This document shows positions 57,002 through 64,000 of a stretch of 64,000 nt of DNA, piece after piece; the first letter of the stretch is position 1; every line of letters starts with the position of its first letter. The notes under the pieces were generated by a model. It was given only the letters and a program-made list of their open reading frames with translations. It did no database searches and had not been told where the DNA came from. The translations under genes were made by a program, and so were the position numbers. Origin of the DNA: Pantoea agglomerans. Its GTDB lineage: Bacteria > Pseudomonadota > Gammaproteobacteria > Enterobacterales > Enterobacteriaceae. The stretch covers positions 2,232,001-2,296,000 of the forward strand of contig NZ_CP083809.1 of NCBI RefSeq assembly GCF_020149765.1. The letters run 5' to 3'.

Positions 57002-58258
57002 CTACTCGAGACCGAGGCTGTCGCGAAGCAATTGCAGGCGTTCAGTGTCGCCGTCGCGGGCGGCCTGCTGCAGGGATTTGGTTGGTGCGTGAATTAAACG
57101 GTTGGTCAGCTTGTGCGCCAGCTCCTGCAGTACTTTCTGCGGATCGGCGCCCTGCTGCAGCGCGGCCAGCGCGCGCGATTCAAGATCGGCGCGTACGCTT
57201 TCCGCCTGAGAGCGGTATTCGCGAATGGTCTCGACCGCGCTCTGGGCGCGCAGCCAGGACATAAATTCGCTGCTCTCCTGCATCACGATGCTTTCGGCTT
57301 CGACGGCGGCGGCTTTGCGCTGCGCCATATTCTGCTCGATGATCGCCTGCAGGTCGTCGACGCTGTAGAGATAGGCGTTAGGCAACTTGCCCACTTCCGG
57401 CTCAACGTCGCGCGGCACGGCGATATCCACCAGCAGCACCGGCTTGTTGCGGCGCGCTTTCAGCGCGCGCTCCATCATTCCCTTGCCGATGATCGGCAGC
57501 GGGCTGGCGGTGGAGGAGATAACGATATCGGCGTCGGCCAGGCGCGCGTCGATGTCGGCCAGGCCGATCACTTCCGCGCCCACCTCTTCCGCCAGGCGCT
57601 CGGCGCGCTCGCGCGTGCGGTTGGCGATAAGCAGCTTCTGCACCTTATGCTCGCGCAGATGGCGCGCCACCAGCTCAATGGTTTCGCCCGCGCCGACCAG
57701 CAGCACATTGACCGTTGAAAGCGATTCAAAGATCTGGCGCGCCAGCGTACAGGCAGCAAAGGCGACCGACACTGCGCTGGCGCCGATTTCCGTCTCGGTG
57801 CGCACGCGTTTGGCGACCGAGAAGGTTTTCTGGAACATGCGCTCCAGTTCGCTGCTCAGCGCATGGCCGCGCTGCGAATCGGCGAAGGCTTTTTTCACCT
57901 GGCCGAGAATTTGCGGTTCGCCCAGCACCAGCGAGTCGAGACCGCTCGCGACGCGCATTAAATGGCTGACCGCTGCGTTGTCCTGATGCCAGTAAAGACT
58001 TTGACGCACGTCCTCTTCATTGAGATGGTGATAATCACACAGCCAGCGCACCAGACGCTCCTGCAGATCCGCCTGCTGTTCTACGCTAAGGTAGAGTTCA
58101 GTACGGTTACAGGTAGAGAGAACGACGCCGCTCTGCACCATTGGCTGGGAAAGCAGGCTGTCGAGCGCCTGTTCCAGCACGTCCGGCCCGAACGCAACGC
58201 GTTCGCGCAGCGCAACAGGTGCAGTTTTATGATTGATTCCGAGTGCGAGCAGCGTCAT
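57002..58258 (-). CDS. hemA: Glutamyl-tRNA reductase
   Basis: A 418-residue NADPH enzyme producing glutamate-1-semialdehyde, the committed step of tetrapyrrole synthesis and hence of the siroheme used by the nas operon. Catalytic Cys50 is in [25 protein letters not shown] near 113, the NADPH Rossmann segment [16 protein letters not shown] near 190, and the C-terminal dimerisation helix follow. In E. coli the N-terminal residues mediate heme-controlled proteolysis; the N-terminus [14 protein letters not shown] is identical in type here. First gene of its operon. Confidence 0.98.
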   Translation of the reverse strand: MTLLALGINHKTAPVALRERVAFGPDVLEQALDSLLSQPMVQSGVVLSTCNRTELYLSVEQQADLQERLVRWLCDYHHLNEEDVRQSLYWHQDNAAVSHLMRVASGLDSLVLGEPQILGQVKKAFADSQRGHALSSELERMFQKTFSVAKRVRTETEIGASAVSVAFAACTLARQIFESLSTVNVLLVGAGETIELVARHLREHKVQKLLIANRTRERAERLAEEVGAEVIGLADIDARLADADIVISSTASPLPIIGKGMMERALKARRNKPVLLVDIAVPRDVEPEVGKLPNAYLYSVDDLQAIIEQNMAQRKAAAVEAESIVMQESSEFMSWLRAQSAVETIREYRSQAESVRADLESRALAALQQGADPQKVLQELAHKLTNRLIHAPTKSLQQAARDGDTERLQLLRDSLGLE

Positions 58259-58401
58259 GGCGATAAAAGTTGGGATGTCCCAATAATGTCAGGGTTTTGT
58301 GATGCGCATTCTACAAGATGCGGCAGATCATGAAAAGCCATACAAAGGCTATGACAGTAATAAGATTAAACTGATCGTGCGCAATTTTGCGCTAATCAGC
58401 A

Positions 58402-58430
58402 TTGACGGTTTATAAGCGGATCGCTAGCGT
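58402..58430 (+). promoter_or_regulatory. Candidate sigma70 promoter of lolB-ispE
   Basis: TTGACG (58402-58407), 17-bp spacer, TAGCGT (58425-58430), in the hemA/lolB divergent region. Confidence 0.45.
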
Positions 58431-58471
58431 TATCCGTTACGAATTAAAAACGTGTCCGAGGAGATGACCAC

Positions 58472-59098
58472 GTGATGACCTATTCACCACGCACTATGTT
58501 GCGCCTTTTGCCGCTGGCGAGCGTTCTGCTCACCGCCTGCGCCGTTAATCAACCTCAGGGCCCTGGCCCGAGCACGACCGCGCCGCAGTGGCAGCAGCAT
58601 CAGCAGGAAGTGGCGAAAGTCACGCACTACCAGACACGCGGCGCCTTCGCCTATCTTTCCGACAAGCAGAAAGTCTACGCGCGCTTTAACTGGCAGCAGA
58701 CCGCCCCGGACCGCTATCGCCTGCTGCTGACCAATCCGCTGGGCAGCACCGAGCTGCAGCTTGATGCCCAGGGCGACACCGTGCAGCTGGTGGACAACAA
58801 AGGCAAACGCTACGTCAGCAACGACGCGGAGAAGATGATCTCTCAGCTGACCGGCATGGATATTCCGCTCGCCAACCTGCGCCAGTGGATGATGGGCCTG
58901 CCGGGGGACGCCAGCGACTACCAGCTGAACAGCCGTTACCAGCTCAAGAGCCTGAACTACAGCAGCAACGGTCAGACGTGGCAGGTCACCATTCAGGATT
59001 ACGACAGCAAAACCACCCCGCCGCTGCCGGCGAATCTGGAGCTGCGCGAAGGCGACCAGCGCATCAAACTGCGTATGGATAGCTGGACCCTGCAATGA
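58472..59098 (+). CDS. lolB: Outer membrane lipoprotein receptor LolB
   Basis: A ~208-residue lipoprotein that accepts lipoproteins from LolA and inserts them in the outer membrane. Lipobox LTAC places the lipidated Cys near residue 23. The LolB barrel shows [25 protein letters not shown] and [17 protein letters not shown], and the protruding loop has the conserved Leu in [14 protein letters not shown] lies 8 nt before GTG 58472 and 11 nt before ATG 58475, so either start is possible. Overlaps ispE by 4 nt. Confidence 0.95.
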   Translation: MMTYSPRTMLRLLPLASVLLTACAVNQPQGPGPSTTAPQWQQHQQEVAKVTHYQTRGAFAYLSDKQKVYARFNWQQTAPDRYRLLLTNPLGSTELQLDAQGDTVQLVDNKGKRYVSNDAEKMISQLTGMDIPLANLRQWMMGLPGDASDYQLNSRYQLKSLNYSSNGQTWQVTIQDYDSKTTPPLPANLELREGDQRIKLRMDSWTLQ

Positions 59099-59952
59099 TC
59101 ACCACCTGGCCCGCTCCGGCAAAGCTCAACCTGTTTCTCTATATCACCGGCCGTCGCGCAGACGGTTACCATAATCTGCAGACGCTGTTTCAGTTTCTCG
59201 ACTACGGCGACAGCCTGCATATCACCCCGGACAGCAGCGGTCGCGTCAGCCTGACCACGCCGGTCGAGGGGGTTGCCCATGACGACAACCTGATCGTCCG
59301 CGCGGCGACGGCGCTGCGCCAGGCCGCGCAGGCGCAGAACCGACTGCCGGCCGACGCCGGCGCGCAGATCGCCATTGAGAAGCGGCTGCCGATGGGCGGC
59401 GGACTGGGCGGCGGCTCCTCCAACGCCGCCACCGTGCTGGTGGCGCTCAATCACCTGTGGGGCGTCGGTTTCTCTCTGGAAACCCTGGCGGAGCTGGGCA
59501 TTAAGCTGGGTGCGGACGTGCCGGTGTTCGTCAGAGGTTTCGCCGCTTTTGCAGAGGGCGTCGGTGAGCAGCTACAGCCTGCCGATCCGGCGGAAAAGTG
59601 GTACCTGGTGGCGCATCCTGGCGTGAGCGTGCCAACGCCGCTGGTGTTTAACGATCCGCAACTTACGCGCGATACGCCGGTGCGTTCGCTGGCGGCGCTT
59701 TTATCGACACCTTTTCACAATGATTGTGAGGCAGTGGTAAGAAAACGTTTTCGCGAGGTTGATGAGCTTGTTTCCTGGCTGCTAGAATACGCGCCGTCGC
59801 GCCTGACTGGCACTGGCGCTTGCGTGTTTGCCGAATTTGACACCGAGTCAGCCGCTCGTCAGGTGCTGGAACTCGCCCCGAAATGGGTATGCGGATTTGT
59901 CGCGCGAGGCGTTAACGTCTCGCCTTTGCATCGCACCCTTTCCGGGCTGTAA
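59095..59952 (+). CDS. ispE: 4-diphosphocytidyl-2-C-methyl-D-erythritol kinase
   Basis: A 285-residue GHMP kinase phosphorylating CDP-methylerythritol in the MEP isoprenoid pathway. The ATP loop [20 protein letters not shown] lies near residue 98; [23 protein letters not shown] at the N-terminus and [12 protein letters not shown] near 240 are the other GHMP motifs. Coupled to lolB (ATGA). Confidence 0.97.
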   Translation: MITTWPAPAKLNLFLYITGRRADGYHNLQTLFQFLDYGDSLHITPDSSGRVSLTTPVEGVAHDDNLIVRAATALRQAAQAQNRLPADAGAQIAIEKRLPMGGGLGGGSSNAATVLVALNHLWGVGFSLETLAELGIKLGADVPVFVRGFAAFAEGVGEQLQPADPAEKWYLVAHPGVSVPTPLVFNDPQLTRDTPVRSLAALLSTPFHNDCEAVVRKRFREVDELVSWLLEYAPSRLTGTGACVFAEFDTESAARQVLELAPKWVCGFVARGVNVSPLHRTLSGL

Positions 59953-60017
59953 GCGCATGTGTGACAGTGTCACCCCGTTCCAGACGCTGCACGCTGTGCA
60001 TTAACACACCCGTATGA

Positions 60018-61037
<1,020 letters not shown>

Positions 61038-61052
61038 GGATTCGCTAACTAA

Positions 61053-61080
61053 AAAACCGGGCCATGCGCCCGGTTTTTTT
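61053..61080 (+). terminator. Rho-independent terminator after prs
   Basis: AACCGGGC / GCCCGGTT stem followed by a T-run; flanked by A residues on the left so it could also terminate the convergent ychH transcript. Confidence 0.93.
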
Positions 61081-61097
61081 ATGGCTGGAACAACAGG

Positions 61098-61367
61098 TTA
61101 GTGATGCGGCGTGCGGCGGCAGCGCTTGTCGTAGTGACGGTGCCAGAAGTAGCGGTCTTCGATCTTTTCGCGCCCGCTAACGCGCGCGCCGGCCAGCCAC
61201 AACAGCGCGCCGATAAAGATACCGAGGATAGCGCCCTGCGCCAGCAGCGCCGGCATCTGAATGCTTGGCAGCTGGTTGAGCACTGAGAAGAAGATGCTGG
61301 AGACCATCACAATCAGCCCCACGATCATCAGGGCGTTTCCTGCGTGTCGACAATGTTGATGTTTCAT
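61098..61367 (-). CDS. ychH: YchH, small stress-responsive inner membrane protein
   Basis: An 89-residue membrane protein with two helices (about 10-31 and 40-60), ending REKIEDRYFWHRHYDKRCRR as in E. coli YchH. In E. coli it is CRP-activated and linked to biofilm and stress survival. A CRP-like site lies about 95 nt upstream here. dauA, which sits next to it in E. coli, is absent. Confidence 0.92.
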   Translation of the reverse strand: MKHQHCRHAGNALMIVGLIVMVSSIFFSVLNQLPSIQMPALLAQGAILGIFIGALLWLAGARVSGREKIEDRYFWHRHYDKRCRRTPHH

Positions 61368-61454
61368 AACTCACCTCTGTCCATATGAACAAGCCAAACA
61401 AACCGCACATAATGTTAACTTGTCATAAGTTTAGGCAATGACCTGCTTACAATT

Positions 61455-61470
61455 TGCGTCCAGGATCACA
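61455..61470. promoter_or_regulatory. CRP-like site upstream of ychH
   Basis: TGCGT-CCAGGA-TCACA matches 8 of 10 CRP core bases with correct N6 spacing. It lies 88-103 nt before the ychH start. Confidence 0.4.
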
Positions 61471-61630
61471 ATCACTAATAAAGGCTGACCTAAATTTACG
61501 CGTAGCAGCTTGATTTAAAGAATAAAATAGTTAGTCACGCGACGTAATCACTCGCTTTTTGCGATGTTTGTTCTCTGCTCTGCCGCGAAGTACACTAACG
61601 CCTTTTCACCACCTGAGCAGGATAATCATC

Positions 61631-62218
61631 GTGAGCAGCATTAAACTGATTGTGGGCCTGGCCAATCCCGGCGCGGAGTACGCCGCTACGCGGCATAACG
61701 CGGGCGCCTGGTATCTCGATTTACTGGCGGAGCGTCATAATCAGTCGCTAAAGGAAGAGGCGAAATTCTTCGGCTATACCGCGCGTATCAGCCTGGCGGG
61801 CGAAGATGTGCGTCTGCTGGTGCCGACCACCTTTATGAACCTCAGCGGCAAGGCCGTGGCGGCGATGGCGACCTTTTTCCGCATCGCGCCGGAGGAGATT
61901 CTGGTGGCGCACGATGAGCTCGATCTGCCGCCTGGCGTCGCGAAATTTAAACAGGGCGGCGGGCATGGCGGCCATAACGGCCTGAAGGACATTATCAGCA
62001 AGCTGGGCAACAACAATAACTTTCACCGCCTGCGCATCGGCATCGGCCATCCGGGCGACCGTAATAAGGTGACGGGATTTGTGCTGGGCAAGCCGCCCGC
62101 CAGCGAGCAGAAGCTGATCGACGACGCGATTGATGAAGCAGCGCGCTGTACCGAAGTGTGGCTCAAGGAGGATCGCCTGAAGGCGATGAACCGGCTGCAC
62201 GCGTTCAAGGCGAGCTAA
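61631..62218 (+). CDS. pth: Peptidyl-tRNA hydrolase
   Basis: A 195-residue enzyme recycling peptidyl-tRNA. I start it at GTG 61631 ([14 protein letters not shown]), which has AGGAT upstream and fits the E. coli length; the frame extends further without homology. Catalytic His in ATRHNAG near residue 22, Asn in TTFMNLSG near 70, Asp in [10 protein letters not shown] near 95, and [13 protein letters not shown] near 112 are all present. Followed by ychF after 103 nt. Confidence 0.97.
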   Translation: MSSIKLIVGLANPGAEYAATRHNAGAWYLDLLAERHNQSLKEEAKFFGYTARISLAGEDVRLLVPTTFMNLSGKAVAAMATFFRIAPEEILVAHDELDLPPGVAKFKQGGGHGGHNGLKDIISKLGNNNNFHRLRIGIGHPGDRNKVTGFVLGKPPASEQKLIDDAIDEAARCTEVWLKEDRLKAMNRLHAFKAS

Positions 62219-62321
62219 ACGCCCTGCCCGCGCGATTTCTGTGTATAATGCGCCAACTTTTTTTCGTTTCCGGCAATGCCTGCAGCAGGCGTTGCACCTC
62301 AAGTTAGAAGGGTAATCAACC

Positions 62322-63413
62322 ATGGGATTCAAATGCGGTATCGTGGGCCTGCCGAACGTCGGTAAATCCACCCTGTTCAACGCGCTGACTAAAGCGGGCA
62401 TCGAAGCGGCTAACTTCCCCTTCTGCACCATTGAGCCCAACACCGGCGTGGTGCCGATGCCGGATCCGCGCCTTGATCAGCTGGCGGAGATCGTCAAACC
62501 GCAGCGCCTGGTGCCGACCACCATGGAGTTTGTCGATATCGCAGGTCTGGTGAAAGGCGCGTCGAAAGGTGAAGGCCTGGGCAACCAGTTCCTGACCAAT
62601 ATCCGCGAAACCGAAGCGATCGGCCACGTGGTGCGCTGCTTCGAGAACGAGAATATCATTCACGTCGCGGGCAAAGTCGATCCGGCGGAAGATATCGACG
62701 TGATCAACACCGAGCTGGCGCTCTCCGATCTGGAAACCTGCGAGCGCGCCATTCAGCGCGTGCAGAAGAAAGCTAAAGGCGGCGACAAAGATGCGAAGGT
62801 CGAGCTGGCCGCGCTGGAGAAGTGCCTGCCCCATCTGGAAAACGCCGGTATGCTGCGCGCGCTGAAGCTGGACGCCGATGAGAAAGCGGCGATCCGCTAT
62901 CTGAGCTTCCTGACGCTGAAGCCGACCATGTATATCGCCAACGTCAACGAAGACGGTTTCGAGAATAACCCGTACCTCGATCAGGTGCGCGCCATCGCCG
63001 AAGCGGAAGGCTCCGTCGTAGTGCCGGTCTGCGCCGCCGTTGAGTCAGATATCGCCGAGCTGGACGATGAAGATCGCGCCGAGTTTATGGCCGAGCTGGG
63101 TCTGGAAGAGCCGGGCCTGAACCGCGTGATCCGCGCTGGCTACGCCCTGCTGAACCTGCAGACCTACTTCACTGCAGGCGTGAAAGAAGTGCGCGCCTGG
63201 ACTATCCCGGTTGGCGCCACCGCGCCACAGGCGGCAGGCAAGATCCATACTGACTTCGAGAAAGGCTTTATCCGCGCGCAGACCATCGCGTTTGAGGACT
63301 TTATCGCTTACAAGGGCGAGCAAGGCGCGAAAGAAGCGGGCAAGATGCGTTCAGAAGGTAAAGAGTACATTGTCAAAGATGGCGATGTGATGAACTTTTT
63401 GTTTAACGTCTAA
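62322..63413 (+). CDS. ychF: YchF/Obg-like ATPase (redox-regulated translation-associated ATPase)
   Basis: A 363-residue P-loop protein, identical in length to E. coli YchF. Walker [10 protein letters not shown] near residue 9 lies in an OBG-type G domain whose NVNE motif (replacing NKxD) explains ATP preference. A coiled-coil insert (about 130-165) and a C-terminal TGS domain (about 278-361, ending [12 protein letters not shown]) follow. It binds ribosomes and inhibits catalase in E. coli. Terminator 60 nt downstream. Confidence 0.98.
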   Translation: MGFKCGIVGLPNVGKSTLFNALTKAGIEAANFPFCTIEPNTGVVPMPDPRLDQLAEIVKPQRLVPTTMEFVDIAGLVKGASKGEGLGNQFLTNIRETEAIGHVVRCFENENIIHVAGKVDPAEDIDVINTELALSDLETCERAIQRVQKKAKGGDKDAKVELAALEKCLPHLENAGMLRALKLDADEKAAIRYLSFLTLKPTMYIANVNEDGFENNPYLDQVRAIAEAEGSVVVPVCAAVESDIAELDDEDRAEFMAELGLEEPGLNRVIRAGYALLNLQTYFTAGVKEVRAWTIPVGATAPQAAGKIHTDFEKGFIRAQTIAFEDFIAYKGEQGAKEAGKMRSEGKEYIVKDGDVMNFLFNV

Positions 63414-63473
63414 ATAAGTTTTGTTTTCGCATGAGGTGTCAGAGCACCTCATGAAGTTCAAAAAAAACCACAA

Positions 63474-63499
63474 AATCCACGCGCCTGCGTGGATTTTTT
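63474..63499 (+). terminator. Rho-independent terminator after ychF
   Basis: AATCCACGC / GCGTGGATT stem, loop GCCT, then T residues. A second hairpin (GAGGTG / CACCTC) lies at 63433-63450. Confidence 0.93.
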
Positions 63500-64000
63500 A
63501 CTCCACATTATCTCATATGATCTCATGTAAAAGCAGTCTAAGATGAGTACAATTCGTTTCCATTATCATTTTAGGTGAGAACAATAACGGTCTAAGAAAT
63601 AAACAAGGAGCCGCTATACTCACTGATATGCAATGCCGTAATGCCAGGCAGAAAAAAATTTTATGTTCGTCGGAATAACGTTTCTTCACAGTGATGCTCC
63701 CATGTTGCTAATGAAGACATTACTCACATCGCGGTGTATTAATCAACAGGGAGCAGGTCACATCTAAGATTACCAGAATGCTAGCATTACTTCTGTAGTA
63801 TTTAGACTAGAGCTGTGCAATTAATTTTATTTTTCGATGAAAATGTGCGTTCCCCGTTCAGAGTGGATATAGCTAACAACTGTCTTTCATTTATTTCATG
63901 ACCCGCCTGCAGACTATAAATTTTCCTGATACCCCTTACCGATGAACATTAATATCACTCCGTAGTTGATGCGAAAAAAAATAGAAGCTAAGTGGTTAAC
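63500..64000. other. AT-rich region at the right edge, no gene recognised
   Basis: About 500 bp with no open frame that I can support and a much lower G+C than the preceding genes. ATTATCATTTT near 63,563 has Fur-like NATWAT words, but not a full 19-bp box. It may be the upstream region of a gene beyond the window or the edge of an acquired segment. Confidence 0.4.

Noticed and set aside
59960..59974. TGTGACAGTGTCACC near the prs leader as a CRP site
   Set aside because: The half-sites are separated by 5 nt, not 6, so the spacing is wrong for CRP; it is a short hairpin at most.

Overview
The window is chromosomal DNA of an Enterobacterales bacterium, most likely Erwiniaceae (Pantoea, Mixta or Erwinia type). 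This is inferred from near-orthologous gene content and order to E. coli in two blocks, high G+C codon use, an assimilatory nas operon of the Klebsiella type, and a partial type VI secretion cluster of the kind reported from Pantoea and Erwinia. Genus cannot be fixed by reading alone. No rRNA, tRNA, insertion sequence, integrase, phage gene or CRISPR array was seen.

Region 1 (1-17.0 kb) follows the E. coli 39-min order: yniB (cut by the window edge), hxpB, ydjM, tcyP, osmE, nadE, cho, spy and the arginine succinyltransferase operon astCADBE. Two small insertions interrupt it: kduID (hexuronate catabolism, with a KdgR-like operator) and a TetR regulator plus Bcr/CflA-type efflux pump between osmE and nadE. 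ydjM and cho both carry LexA boxes. The ast operon has a readable sigma54 promoter and an upstream NtrC-type palindrome.

Region 2 (17.0-21.6 kb) holds a general porin with altered constriction residues behind a long AT-rich leader, a bestrophin-like channel (yneE) behind a perfect CRP palindrome, and the inverse autotransporter ychO.

Region 3 (21.6-50.2 kb) is an accessory block lying between ychO and chaC, which are close neighbours in E. coli. It contains (i) a sugar or polyol operon: two SDR dehydrogenases, an RbsABC-type importer, a DUF2291 lipoprotein and a divergent DeoR repressor; (ii) a nitrate assimilation operon, nasF-E-D-[CB]-A plus cobA for siroheme, preceded by nasR; the leader shows an NtrC-like site, a sigma54 promoter, two A1/G4 hexaloop hairpins and an attenuator, so the NtrC and NasR control logic can be read from the DNA; (iii) a T6SS-derived cluster with tssL-ompA, a short tssM, tagF, tagH (FHA), pppA, an exported unknown and ppkA, plus an upstream SH3-like lipoprotein, but without sheath, baseplate, tube, spike, ClpV or TssJ genes.

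Region 4 (50.2-63.4 kb) is the conserved E. coli 27-min block: chaC, chaB, chaA, kdsA, sirB1, sirB2, prmC, prfA, hemA, lolB, ispE, prs, ychH, pth and ychF. dauA is absent between prs and ychH. The last ~500 bp are AT-rich with no recognisable gene.
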